Shown here: positions 35,882-44,884 of the stretch, in pieces
Position numbering within the stretch: position 1 is the stretch's first letter
Layout: each line of letters starts with the position of its first letter
Origin: Aphodovivens avicola
GTDB lineage: Bacteria > Actinomycetota > Coriobacteriia > Coriobacteriales > Eggerthellaceae
DNA length: 64,000 bases
Reading direction: 5' to 3'
Assembly: GCA_018712515.1 (NCBI GenBank)
Contig: DVGW01000050.1
Location: 48,649-112,648 of the forward strand
Program-made: the position numbers and the translations under genes
The notes under the pieces: model-generated
Told to the model about the DNA's origin: nothing
Database searches by the model: none
Seen by the model: only the letters and a program-made list of their open reading frames with translations

Positions 35882-38733
35882 TTGCGTCTCATCCGGGGCG
35901 GGGTTGCTACAATCGGAGCGATCGCATCGCGTTCGATGTTCGGCCGCGTTAGGCGAGGCGATGCGCTCGACGTGCTATCCTCGAAGGACCAGCACGGCAC
36001 CCATGTGGCGGGCATCATCGCGGCGAACGGCGATGTGAAGGGCGTGAACCCCCATGCCCGCATCGTGGGCGTGCGCGTCACGCTTCCCGATCCGGGATCG
36101 TCCACGGGCGTGTCCGTGTACACGAGCGGCATCGTGCGCGGGCTGGGCTGGATGGTCGAGGCGAAACGGGATTACGGCGTCAACATCGAGGGGTTCAACC
36201 TCTCCATCGCCGGTCCGACCGGCGTCACCTACGCCGCGCGCGCTGCGTTCAAGCTCGCCGAGGAGAACGGCATCGTTGGGTTCGTCGCGGCGGGCAACTT
36301 CGGCGCCAACGTCGACGAGAGCGAGAACCTCCTGTCCGCCGTGCAGCAGGGCAGCACCGTGGTGGTCGACTCCGCTGACACGACCGGCGATACGTCATGG
36401 TTCTCGAACTACGGCAAAATCAACACCGACGTCTTCTCCCCGGGGTCGAGCATCCTGGCGACGCTGCCCAGCGATCTTTCCGTCTACCATCCCGCTATCG
36501 CCAAGCGCTACGGCGAGGCGCTCGTCTACGAAGGGTTCGAAACGGCGGGGTCTGCCGGCGACGCCTACGATGGGGATGTCGGCGGCGGATTGAACTTCCG
36601 CTATTTCGACGAGCAGGCAAAGGACGGTTGCGGCGAGGAGATCGCTGCGACCGGTGAGCGCTTCTTCGTCGGCGAATCGAGCCTGTCCGTCATCGCGAGC
36701 GAGTACTACGAGGGCCAGCAGCAGTTCGATTACGAGCGTCGGGCCGCGATCGTCTCCGAGCCGATCGACCTTACCGCGACGCCGGGCTGGGCGCAGCGGC
36801 CCGACGAAGAACCGTTGCGTTTCGCGTTGAGCTCGTACTGCGACAGCTACCTGGGCTACGGCGGGAAGCCGACGGCAAGCTACCAGGTGACCGTCTCGTT
36901 CAAGCTCGCCGACGGCGGCTGGAGCCAGCAGGCGCAGCCGTGGCAAGGCGGTCCGAGCGCCGACTGGCTGGAGTTCCCCTCCGGCGACGTCTGCATCGTC
37001 CCCGAAAACGCCGATCTTAAGTCGTTCCAGGTGAAGATCGAGTTCGCGATCATCGCGTTCGATCCTCTGTACCTGCCTGACGAAGCGACCCTCCACGTCG
37101 ATGCCGTCGGCGTCGGCTACGGCACCCATCCGTACGGTTTCTTGAGCGGCACGTCGATGGCGACTCCCGCCACGGCGGGCGCGTTCGCGCTGCTGCGCGC
37201 GGTGCATTCCGACGAGAGCCCGCTGCGTACGTCGGCGCGCATCGTGGGCGGTGCGACGGATGACGCGCGCCTGACCGACCTGTGCTCGACCGGCGGCCGC
37301 GTCGACGTGGCGCACGCCGACGCCGATCCCGATCCCGTCCTGGTGGCGGCGTCGTGCGGCGACGGCGAGCTCGTCTTGGACGGCTGGTTCCTCGGCGACG
37401 GGGCCAGGTGACCGTGGGTGGCGTGCCGGCACAGGTCGTCTCCTGGACGGCGGACACCCTTGTCGAGCCGGGTGCGGTGATCGTGAAGGTGCCCGACGGC
37501 ATCGCGGGTTCCCACAACGTCGTGCTCACGCGCGGCGACGGCGCCACCGCATGGATGCCGGTGCTCATCGCTGAGCGCATGACGGACTTCACCGAGCTGC
37601 CCCTGCCCGACTTCGCCGAATACGAGGTGGCGGAGTCGGGATCGCTCGCCTATTGGAACGGCGACAGCTATCTTGAGATGGTCAGCATCCCCGAGGATTT
37701 GTACCTGCTGGACTACTACCGCTACGACACGGCGGCACGCACGTGGGAGCATGTGGGGACGATCGATACCGGCAGCAAGGATGCGGGCGCTGCAAGCGGC
37801 TTGGCGGTCGCTGGCGATCAGCTTTACCGGTTCCGCAACGACGGGCCGCGGCTGGTCGACAATGCCGGCTCCACGATGGCGCTGCATCGCTTCGATCGGG
37901 ATGCCGATGCGTTCGATCCCGACCCCGTCGAGCTGAGCATGCCTGTCGGGGCGGCGCACGCCGTGGCCACGTGGGGAGATCGGCTGATCGTCATCGCAGA
38001 CGACGCTAAGGGCGAGCGGTTCGACCTGCTGGTGCTCGCGATCGACCCTGCCAGCGGAATGGTGGAGGAGCTGGGCGCGCTGCCGACCGAGGCGATCGGC
38101 ATCCACTCGGCCTCCGTCAGCAAGGGCGTGCTCTACGTCCATGTTCCGGGCGATGCCCTGGATGCCTCGGACGTCGACCGACTGTGCGTCTGCCCGCTCG
38201 ACGACATCGAAAGCGCACGTCTGATCGACCTTCCGGCGACGGATTCCGACACGCCCTATTCGGCCCAGGTCGCGGCATCCAACGGCGACGCCGCGCTGCT
38301 GGGGCTTCCCGGCATCCTGGATTCGGGCGAGGCGACGAACTCCGATGTGTGGAAGGTCGTCGATGGGGCGCAGGAGGCGACTCCGACGCATGTCGTGCTG
38401 CAGGCGGGAGGTTCCACCGAGCTGGCTTCGGTGATCGCCGGTGACATGCTCTACGTCTGGGGCGTCTCGCGGGCGATCGACGAGCGCACGTTCTTCCGCT
38501 GCCTGCCGCTCTCGGCGTTGGGAATGGAGGCGGAAGGGACGGCTTCCGAGGAGGACGTGCCGCCTTCGACGGTCGACGACGCGACCTCCGATGTTTTCGA
38601 TGAGGAGGGCGATCTGAAGCCCCTCTCTTCGACGGGGGATTCTAACGGGATCGCTCTCACCGTTGCGGTGTCCGCAGCGCTCGTTTCGGCGATCGCGGCG
38701 GCGCTGGCGTCGACGCGGCGCAAGCGCGGCTAG
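35882..38733 (+). pseudogene. Decayed subtilisin-like (S8) cell-surface peptidase
   Basis: Frame 2 from 35882 to 37411 encodes an S8 peptidase body: HGTHVAGIIAANGDVKGVNP with the catalytic His, VGFVAAGNFG with the oxyanion Asn, and GFLSGTSMATPATAGAF with the catalytic Ser, plus a large insertion (about residues 190-400) typical of surface subtilases. The frame stops at 37411, while frame 1 from about 37400 continues seamlessly (VTVGGVPAQVVSWTADTL, an IPT/TIG-like domain), then a beta-propeller-like region and a final membrane helix with RRKRG at 38733. So one frameshift near 37400 splits the gene. The catalytic Asp motif and any signal peptide are also absent upstream. Most likely a pseudogene. 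Confidence 0.8.
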
Positions 38734-38810
38734 GGAGCGGATGCGGCTCGCCGGCCCCTGGTCGCAGGTGGCTGGCGGGCCGCAAAGCGATTACCGTTCC
38801 GATTCCCGCC

Positions 38811-39524
38811 CTACAGCTCCTTGCCTTGGTACAGGTGGGCCGCAACCGCACAGCTGACGGCGTAGGCGGCGAGCGCGATGCCCGCGACCGCTGCCATGAT
38901 GACGGGCAGGTTGGACTCGTCGTTGACGAACGCGATGAGATCCGCCATCCAGCTGTCACCGGAGACGCCCGCCAGCGCGTCGCCCGCCAAGGGCACCGCC
39001 ACCACGAACAAAAGCACGATCACGACGGGGACGATGCGCATCGCCTTGTTCATGCCGAAGCGCAGCACGAACGGCAGGATCAACGCGGTGACGAGCAGGA
39101 TGATGGCGGTTCCCGCCAAGGCGCTCGCCGCGAGCATCAGCGGATCGCTTTGCGCCGCAAGGCTTTCCGCCGCGCCATCGGCGAGGGGCAGATACGGTGC
39201 GACCTGCGCCAGGACGAGCGCGACGACCACGGCGAACGCCGCCATGACGATGCTGGAGAGCAGCACGATGGCGTAACGGCCGAACACGATGGCGCCGCGC
39301 GAGATGGGCAGGCACGCCCTGAAGCGCTGCCACCCGTTTGCCTCGTCGTAGCCGGAAAGCGTGAACACGACGAGGAAGGGCGTCATCGCGGAGATGCAGG
39401 CGACCATGGCGACGGAGCTTTCCATGGCGATGCCCACGACCACGCCGATGACGAGGTAGATGATCGCCATCTGGAGCAGGGCGCTGCGGATGGTGGCGAA
39501 CTCGCAGAGGAACGCGGCTTTCAT
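38811..39524 (-). CDS. ABC-2 type transporter permease
   Basis: 237 residues, six hydrophobic helices beginning SALLQMAIIYLVIGVVVGIAM. The phrase GYDEANGWQRFRACLPISRGAIVFGRY is typical of ABC-2 permeases of the bacitracin/YtrB-associated kind, where it follows the first helices. The ATG at 39524 has GGGAGAG upstream and overlaps the ATPase stop by 4 bases. With the upstream ATPase it forms an exporter; the substrate is unknown, lipid II-binding antibiotics being typical for this class. Confidence 0.85.
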   Translation of the reverse strand: MKAAFLCEFATIRSALLQMAIIYLVIGVVVGIAMESSVAMVACISAMTPFLVVFTLSGYDEANGWQRFRACLPISRGAIVFGRYAIVLLSSIVMAAFAVVVALVLAQVAPYLPLADGAAESLAAQSDPLMLAASALAGTAIILLVTALILPFVLRFGMNKAMRIVPVVIVLLFVVAVPLAGDALAGVSGDSWMADLIAFVNDESNLPVIMAAVAGIALAAYAVSCAVAAHLYQGKEL

Positions 39525-40414
39525 CGGGTCTCTCCCTTCAAGGTGAGCTGCAGGTAGTCGTCGATGGTGGCGCGGTCGCAGGCGATATGCGGGAACCGCT
39601 TGGCGAACGCGAAGCGATCGGGGACGAGCACGTCGACGCTCATCGGCTGGCGGATCCAGCGCAGCTCGCCGGGGGCGAACAGGTCGCTTGCGCGCACGTC
39701 CTCGAACTCCGCCGTGCGGCAGTGCGCCACGCCCGCCATGTCGGTGATCAGGTCCTTTTCCACATCGAAGGCGATGCGGCCCTGGTCGATGCAAACGACG
39801 CGGTCGGCGATCTTCTCCAGATCGGTGGTGATGTGGCTCGAGATGAGGATGCCGCGGCTCTCGTCGGCCATGAAGCCGCGCAGCAGGTCGAGGATCTCGT
39901 CACGCGCCATCGGGTCGAGCCCGGCGGTGGCCTCGTCCAGGATCAGCAAGTCGGGGTCGTGGGCGAGCGCGCAGGCGAGCTGCAGCTTCATGCCCATGCC
40001 GCGCGAGAGGTCCTTGATCTTCTTCTTGGGGTCGAGCCCGAACCGCTCCAGCAGATCCTCGAAGCGCCCTTGCCGCCAAGAGGGATAAGACGCTTTCATG
40101 AGGGTGCCGGCGGTCTTCACCGGCAGGTCGCCGATGAAGGGGCAGGTGTCGAGAACGACGCCGATACGCTCCTTGAGGCGGCGCGCGGTCGCGTCGTCGG
40201 CGTGCGGGCCGAACGGCTCGCCGAACAGGATCACCTCGCCCGCGTCGGGCTCCATCAACCCCATGAGGGCGCGGATGGTGGTGGTCTTTCCGGCGCCGTT
40301 GACGCCGATGAATCCCGTGACGCAGCCGGCGGGCACGCGCAGGGACACGTCGTCCAGCACGGCGGTGCCGTCGTAGCGCTTGGTGATGCCGCGTGCGTTG
40401 ATGAGGTCGGTCAT
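39521..40414 (-). CDS. ABC transporter ATP-binding protein
   Basis: 297 residues from the ATG at 40414 (an ATG 24 bases upstream has a poorer context). Walker A GVNGAGKTTTIRALMGL, signature LSRGMGMKLQLACALA, Walker B LLILDEATAGLDPMARDE and the switch His in ISSHITTDLE are intact. The C-terminal ~80 residues are the extension seen in YtrB/BcrA-type ATPases. Middle gene of gntR-ATPase-permease. Confidence 0.9.
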   Translation of the reverse strand: MTDLINARGITKRYDGTAVLDDVSLRVPAGCVTGFIGVNGAGKTTTIRALMGLMEPDAGEVILFGEPFGPHADDATARRLKERIGVVLDTCPFIGDLPVKTAGTLMKASYPSWRQGRFEDLLERFGLDPKKKIKDLSRGMGMKLQLACALAHDPDLLILDEATAGLDPMARDEILDLLRGFMADESRGILISSHITTDLEKIADRVVCIDQGRIAFDVEKDLITDMAGVAHCRTAEFEDVRASDLFAPGELRWIRQPMSVDVLVPDRFAFAKRFPHIACDRATIDDYLQLTLKGETR

Positions 40415-40515
40415 GATGGTCTCTTTCGAAAAGCGCATCGCCGGGGCGACGCGCGGGTTTGTCTTATGCCGGAGCCGTCGAGCGGATCCGGCGGGATGAG
40501 GGAGTGAGGGGGGTA

Positions 40516-40887
40516 CTAATCCTCCGCCATCACGTCCAGCATGTCGTGCAGCTCCTGCAGCTCGATGCCCGTGCCGCGGGCCTCCCGTACGGCGCTCCCG
40601 AGGAGTTCCTCGATGTGGCGCAGGCGCTCCTCGCGCAGCAGCTCGGTGTTGCCGCCGGCGACGAAGCTGCCCTTGCCCTGCACGGTCTCGATGAACCCTT
40701 GCGATTCGAGCTCCGCGTAGGCGCGCTTGGTGGTGATCACGCTGATGCGCAGGTCGCTCGCCAGCGCGCGGATGGAGGGGAGCTGCTGGCCCTCTTGCAG
40801 GTCGCCTGCGAGGATGAGGTCTTTCATCTGCATGACGATCTGCTCGTAGATGGGCTTGTCGCTTGCATTCGAGATGATGATGTCCAA
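40516..40887 (-). CDS. GntR-family regulator, YtrA subfamily
   Basis: 123 residues. The winged-helix domain covers about 10-75: KPIYEQIVMQMKDLILAGDLQEGQQLPSIRALASDLRISVITTKRAYAELESQGF, and only a short helical tail follows, as in YtrA. Such repressors control the ABC genes next to them and respond to cell-wall-active antibiotics in characterised cases. It is first in the operon, downstream of a near-consensus promoter overlapped by an inverted repeat. Confidence 0.9.
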   Translation of the reverse strand: MDIIISNASDKPIYEQIVMQMKDLILAGDLQEGQQLPSIRALASDLRISVITTKRAYAELESQGFIETVQGKGSFVAGGNTELLREERLRHIEELLGSAVREARGTGIELQELHDMLDVMAED

Positions 40888-41089
40888 TAGGGCTCCTTCA
40901 GGTCCGCGCGCCCGCTTCTTGTGCCGCGCCCCGGATGCGAGCCGGGGCGCGGCGGATTAGCGTGCGCGCAAGTCCGCTCTGCCCCGTCCGGCGTCCCGGG
41001 CGGGGCGGGCGCGTCGCGGCGTCCCGCTTCGCGCCGGGGAGGTCGGTGCGCTGCCGGTCCTCCCCTCGGGGTACTGCTCCGCTGTGCAG

Positions 41090-41141
41090 AGTGTATATAC
41101 CCGATATGCACACTATAAACAGCGCTGGACCCGCTTGTCAA
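41090..41141 (-). promoter_or_regulatory. Promoter and operator of the gntR-ABC operon
   Basis: On the minus strand, TTGACA (41136-41141) and TATAGT (41112-41117) are separated by 18 bases, a near-consensus sigma-70-type promoter. The inverted repeat AGTGTATAT / ATGCACACT (41090-41114) overlaps the -10 and start region, as expected for autorepression by the GntR protein. The 5' leader to the gntR start is about 200 nt and GC-rich, with no gene seen. Confidence 0.75.
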
Positions 41142-41245
41142 GCGGGTCGGTGCGAAAATGCCGCCGTCTTCGCCGGCGCGGCGCGCGCGGCATTCCGGGT
41201 GCCGTATGATGCGAGGCGAACGTGTTTCCGGAGGAAGGATGAAGT

Positions 41246-41608
41246 ATGAGCAAGGTCCTGTTCGTCGAATATCCCAAGTGCTCCACGTGCAAGAAGGCCA
41301 AGGCGTGGCTCGACGCGCATGGCGTCGACTATGACGACCGCCACATCGTCGAGGACAACCCCACTGCCGAGGAGCTGGCCGCATGGCAGGGGATGAGCGG
41401 GCTTCCGGTGCGGCGCTTCTTCAACACGTCGGGGCAGAAGTACCGTGCGCTGGGCGTGAAGGCGCGGCTGGATGCGGGGATGACGGACGAAGAGGCGTTC
41501 GCGCTGCTGGCGACCGACGGCATGCTGGTGAAGCGCCCCATCGTCGTGGGCGACGGTTTCGTGCTGGTCGGCTTCAAGGAGGCCGAATGGGAGGCGCGCC
41601 TGGCGTAG
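41246..41608 (+). CDS. ArsC/Spx-family thioredoxin-fold protein
   Basis: 120 residues. The N-terminal YPKCSTCKKAKAWL gives a CxxC like Spx/ArsC, and the family GLPVRRFFNTSG and MLVKRPIVVGDG (Arg-Pro) motifs are present. This is the YffB/ArsC-like subgroup of thioredoxin-fold proteins, annotated as arsenate reductase-related; the second and third catalytic cysteines of true ArsC are not apparent, and Spx function would require an RNA-polymerase-binding surface. It is a single gene with no arsenic genes nearby. Confidence 0.87.
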   Translation: MSKVLFVEYPKCSTCKKAKAWLDAHGVDYDDRHIVEDNPTAEELAAWQGMSGLPVRRFFNTSGQKYRALGVKARLDAGMTDEEAFALLATDGMLVKRPIVVGDGFVLVGFKEAEWEARLA

Positions 41609-41651
41609 GAACGGTTATGCCGCTGCGGCGCTTCACAACGCGTTCCGGCCC

Positions 41652-41853
41652 TCCGTAACCGGGCTTCTTGAATCGAATGCAGATTATCTTGAAGAATGCG
41701 ACGTCCTTCGTTTACGAAGGACGTCTAAAGGTCGCATTCTCCGGTTTTTCTGGTGAAACGGGGGGCTCTGATGCGAGAAAGCGCCAGCTGACGGTGAGAG
41801 CTGTCGCATTCTGCTGAAAAAGCGGCATTGGATTCGAAAAGCCTGGTTGCGGA
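41652..41853. repeat. MITE-like intergenic element, family C copy 2
   Basis: About 200 bp with terminal inverted repeats related to copy 1 (CCGTAACCGGGCTTCTTG left, GAAAAGCCTGGTTGCGGA right). GAATGCGAC (41694-41702) pairs with GTCGCATTC (41731-41739) around a second perfect hairpin ACGTCCTTCG TTTA CGAAGGACGT (41701-41724). A third GTCGCATTC is at 41813-41821, followed by TGCTGAAAA. No coding capacity. Confidence 0.72.
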
Positions 41854-41977
41854 CGGCGGTTCGAACGGATGGGCCGAGCTTGGCGCTCTTTTCTTGGAAT
41901 GGGACGCCGCGCCGGGGTGTTGGACGCGCTGGTATACTGATTGCGAACCATGATTATTCCGAAGAACGGCGAAACGC

Positions 41978-43735
41978 ATGATCGATGAAATCCAAGTTGA
42001 GAACCTGGCGCTGATCCGCTCCGCGTCGCTCGTTCCCGCGCGCGGCCTCACCGTGCTCACGGGCGAGACGGGCGCCGGCAAGACGGCATTGCTCTCGGCG
42101 CTCAAGCTGCTGATGGGCGAGCGTGCGGACAAGTCCGCCGTGCGCGAGGGCGCCGACGCGCTCACCGTGTCGGGCCGCTTTTTCGGGCTGCGCGGACACG
42201 GGAGCTTCCCGGAAGACGCTTCGGAGGACGTCTCGGAGGGCGCGCTAGAGAGCGCATCCGATGTCGGAGCTTCCGGGTTCGGCGCGGAGGATGTTCGCGC
42301 CGGCGATGACCTCGATGCAGCGGCGGACGAGCTGGTCGCCATCCGACGCGTGACGGCGGACGGCCGCTCGCGCGTCACCCTCGACGGCCGCATGGCGAGC
42401 GTGGGGGAGCTGACGCGCGCCATCGCGCCCGTGATCGATCTGTGCGGTCAACACGAGCATCAGCGCTTGATGAAGCCGGCGGAGCATCTGCGCATGCTGG
42501 ATGCATGGGCGGGAGCCGATGTCGCTGCCGCGCTCGGCGCGTATCAGGAGGCGTTCGCCCAGGCGAAGGATGCGGCGGCGGAGTTCGACCGCGTCCGCGC
42601 GGCGGGCGAGGCTTCGACTGCGCGTTTGGACGAGGCTCGCTTCACGCTCCGCCAGATCGACGCGGTCGATCCACAGGAAGGCGAATACGACGAGCTCTCC
42701 GCCGAGTTGGCGCGCTCCGAGCATGCGGAAACGCTGGCGACGGCGGCGGATGCAGCTCACGCGGCGCTTTCCGGAGACGGCGGGGCGCTCGACGCGTTGG
42801 GTTCGGCGATCTCGGCGTTGGAAGGCGCGGCGCGCTTCGACGAATCGCTCGGCGCCCATGCCGACTCGCTGCGCGAGGCGGGATACATCCTGGAGGACGT
42901 GGCGCGCGAGGCGCGTGATTATCGCGACGACGTGGAATTCGATCCCGAGCTGCTCGCCGAGAAACAGGAGCGCATGGCGGCGATGCAGGGGCTGATGCGC
43001 GCGTACGGCCCCCGCATGGAGGACGTCCTCGCACGGCGCGCCGAGGCTGCGGAGCTGGTGTCGCTGGTCGACGATGCCGCAGAGCGCGAAGCGGCGGCTC
43101 AGCGGGCGGTGGATGAGGCGGAGGCGCGGCTTGCGGAAGCGGCGCGGACGCTCGCCGCAGCGCGCGGGCAGGCGGCGCCGCGCTTCTCGGAGGCGGTCAC
43201 CGCCCAGATGGCGCGGCTCGAGATGGGCGGCGCGCAGCTGGCGTGCTCGCTGGAGGACCTTCCGCGCGAGGCGTGGACGCGCGCGGGATCGCAGTCGGTG
43301 GAGTTCCTGTTCCGTCCCGGCGTGGGCATGCAGGCGCGTCCGCTGGCGCGCATCGCCTCGGGCGGCGAGATCAGCCGCGTGATGCTCGCCGTCAAAGTGG
43401 TGCTCGGACAGGTCGACGACGTCGACACGCTCGTCTTCGACGAGGTCGATGCGGGCGTGGGCGGCTCGACGGCCAACGCGCTGGCGGACGTGCTCGCCGA
43501 TCTGGCCGAGACGCATCAGGTCATCGTCGTGACCCATCTCGCCCAGGTGGCCGTGCGCGGTCGGGCGCACTATGTTGTGCGCAAAACGGAGGGCGCCGAC
43601 GGCATGCCCGAAACCGATCTGCGCAAGCTCGCCGACGACGAGCGTCCGGCCGAGATCGCCCGCATGCTCTCGGGCGACGCAACCGAGACCTCGCTCGCCC
43701 ACGCCCGCGAAATGCTCGCGGCGGCGCAACGCTAG
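41978..43735 (+). CDS. recN: DNA repair protein RecN
   Basis: 585 residues; SMC-like ATPase for double-strand break repair. Walker A is LTGETGAGKTALLSAL (Thr-Ala replacing the usual Ser-Ile after GK), the N-terminal IDEIQVENLALI is the family start, a coiled-coil middle spans about 160-400, and the C-terminal RIASGGEISRVMLAVKVVL signature and LVFDEVDAGVGG Walker B follow. There is an insertion-like acidic stretch at about 70-105. Length is near normal. It stands alone after a family C element. Confidence 0.94.
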   Translation: MIDEIQVENLALIRSASLVPARGLTVLTGETGAGKTALLSALKLLMGERADKSAVREGADALTVSGRFFGLRGHGSFPEDASEDVSEGALESASDVGASGFGAEDVRAGDDLDAAADELVAIRRVTADGRSRVTLDGRMASVGELTRAIAPVIDLCGQHEHQRLMKPAEHLRMLDAWAGADVAAALGAYQEAFAQAKDAAAEFDRVRAAGEASTARLDEARFTLRQIDAVDPQEGEYDELSAELARSEHAETLATAADAAHAALSGDGGALDALGSAISALEGAARFDESLGAHADSLREAGYILEDVAREARDYRDDVEFDPELLAEKQERMAAMQGLMRAYGPRMEDVLARRAEAAELVSLVDDAAEREAAAQRAVDEAEARLAEAARTLAAARGQAAPRFSEAVTAQMARLEMGGAQLACSLEDLPREAWTRAGSQSVEFLFRPGVGMQARPLARIASGGEISRVMLAVKVVLGQVDDVDTLVFDEVDAGVGGSTANALADVLADLAETHQVIVVTHLAQVAVRGRAHYVVRKTEGADGMPETDLRKLADDERPAEIARMLSGDATETSLAHAREMLAAAQR

Positions 43736-43805
43736 TCGTCGGCGTGGGAGGTCCCCGCGATGCAAGACTGCTCATGATGCCGGTATCCGTTGGCCGTCAT
43801 ACAAA

Positions 43806-43978
43806 CTTTTGAGGAGTTCTTCCCAAAACCAGCCTATTTTGGCCAGGGTTTTGGGAAGAACTCCTCAAAAGCTTGCCGCGCTGTTTTCAAAATGGGAAGA
43901 AGTCCGTAAAAGCCTGCATTTTGGACAAAGCGCTCGGGAAGAACGACGAGAAATATGTCGCTCTTCCCGGTTGTGCCG
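43806..43978. repeat. Palindromic intergenic element D with repeated word
   Basis: Perfect 25-bp inverted arms (43806-43830 and 43847-43871, core TTCTTCCCAAAACC) around a 16-base loop. The word GGGAAGAA then recurs near 43897 and 43937, and CTCTTCCC near 43970. The hairpin may terminate recN, but the extra words give the same hairpin-plus-third-copy plan as family C. Confidence 0.6.
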
Positions 43979-44034
43979 CTAGGAACCCACGCAGCGTCGA
44001 CAGCTTGCGCTGATCGGCAGGTCGGTGCAAGCTC

Positions 44035-44601
44035 CTAGTCGTCGACTCCCATGCGGAGTTCCAGGCGATCCGCAGCGGCGTCGAGCGAATCCTCGATCGC
44101 GCTCACGCGCTGGTCATAGCCCCAGAACGCGTCGCGCTCGATCGTTCCCTGGCGATACTGCGCCTCAAGCTGGTCCTCCAGCTGGTCGGCCTCGTGCTCG
44201 AGCGTCTCGAGCGGCGCCTTTGCGTCGAAGTAGGCCTGGGGACGGGCGGCAGGATCCTGCGGAACCGCGACGGCGTCGGCGGTCTCGACGGCGGAAGCGG
44301 CGCGCGTCTCGAGATCGGCAATGGTCGCTCCGATGTCGCCGCCGGCATCGGCGGCACTCGCGGAGGCAGCAGCGTCGGCGCCGGATGCGGCGGTCGCGCC
44401 TTGATCGCCCGTGGCGGCGGTTTGATCTCCGCTTGCCGCCTGCGAGCCCTTGAACTCGGCGATCTCGGTTTCCATCTGGTTCAGCTTGTCGAGGATCTCC
44501 TGATCGGTGTTGGACGAGGAGCAGCCCGCGAGGAGCGCCCCCGATAGGGCGAAAGCGCAGATCGCGGCGATGGGGGCGGTTCGTTTCGTCAGGGCTTTCA
44601 T
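44035..44601 (-). CDS. Lipoprotein of unknown function
   Basis: 188 residues. A lipoprotein signal is clear: basic MKALTKRT, hydrophobic IAAICAFALSGALLA and lipobox AGC at about residue 27. The mature part is a low-complexity Ala/Ser/Gly/Asp linker (about 50-90) and a helical acidic C-terminal domain (DLETRAASAVETADAV to the end) that includes a coiled-coil-like LETLEHEADQLEDQLEAQY. I do not recognise a family. It is a single gene, convergent to recN. Confidence 0.75.
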   Translation of the reverse strand: MKALTKRTAPIAAICAFALSGALLAGCSSSNTDQEILDKLNQMETEIAEFKGSQAASGDQTAATGDQGATAASGADAAASASAADAGGDIGATIADLETRAASAVETADAVAVPQDPAARPQAYFDAKAPLETLEHEADQLEDQLEAQYRQGTIERDAFWGYDQRVSAIEDSLDAAADRLELRMGVDD

Positions 44602-44667
44602 GGCGGACCGTCCTTTCCTCGGCTCAAATGATGCTCAAAGAGTATCAAAGCGCTGCGAAAAAGAGAA

Positions 44668-44692
44668 GTGCCCGCTTGTCAAAGGCGGGCAC
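44668..44692 (-). terminator. Terminator downstream of the MFS-CBS gene
   Basis: GTGCCCGC and GCGGGCAC pair, and on the minus strand the hairpin is followed by TTCTCTTTTT. It lies about 190 bases beyond the MFS-CBS stop; the bases between hold only a short unconvincing frame. Confidence 0.65.
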
Positions 44693-44884
44693 CCGTTGCC
44701 TATCCGTTGTCCAGTTGTTACGCTCGGCGGAGCCGCCGCGCGTCGAGCCGCCGTACAGAGAGCCGCGGCGTTGGAGGATGTCGTGCGGGGAGGCGAGCCC
44801 GATCGATTGCCCTACGAGATATTCGATCGTGGACAGGCCGCCGAACTCTGCATCCGACGCGTCAGTTGACGCCGCGCGCACCTG

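Noticed and set aside
41246..41608. Functional arsenate reductase
   Set aside because: Only the N-terminal CxxC is seen and no arsenic resistance genes are nearby, so only the broader ArsC/Spx family is claimed.
44645..44881. Short minus-strand frame (78 codons) after the MFS-CBS gene
   Set aside because: It spans the terminator hairpin of that gene and has no start context or family similarity I can recognise; a degraded gene tail cannot be excluded.
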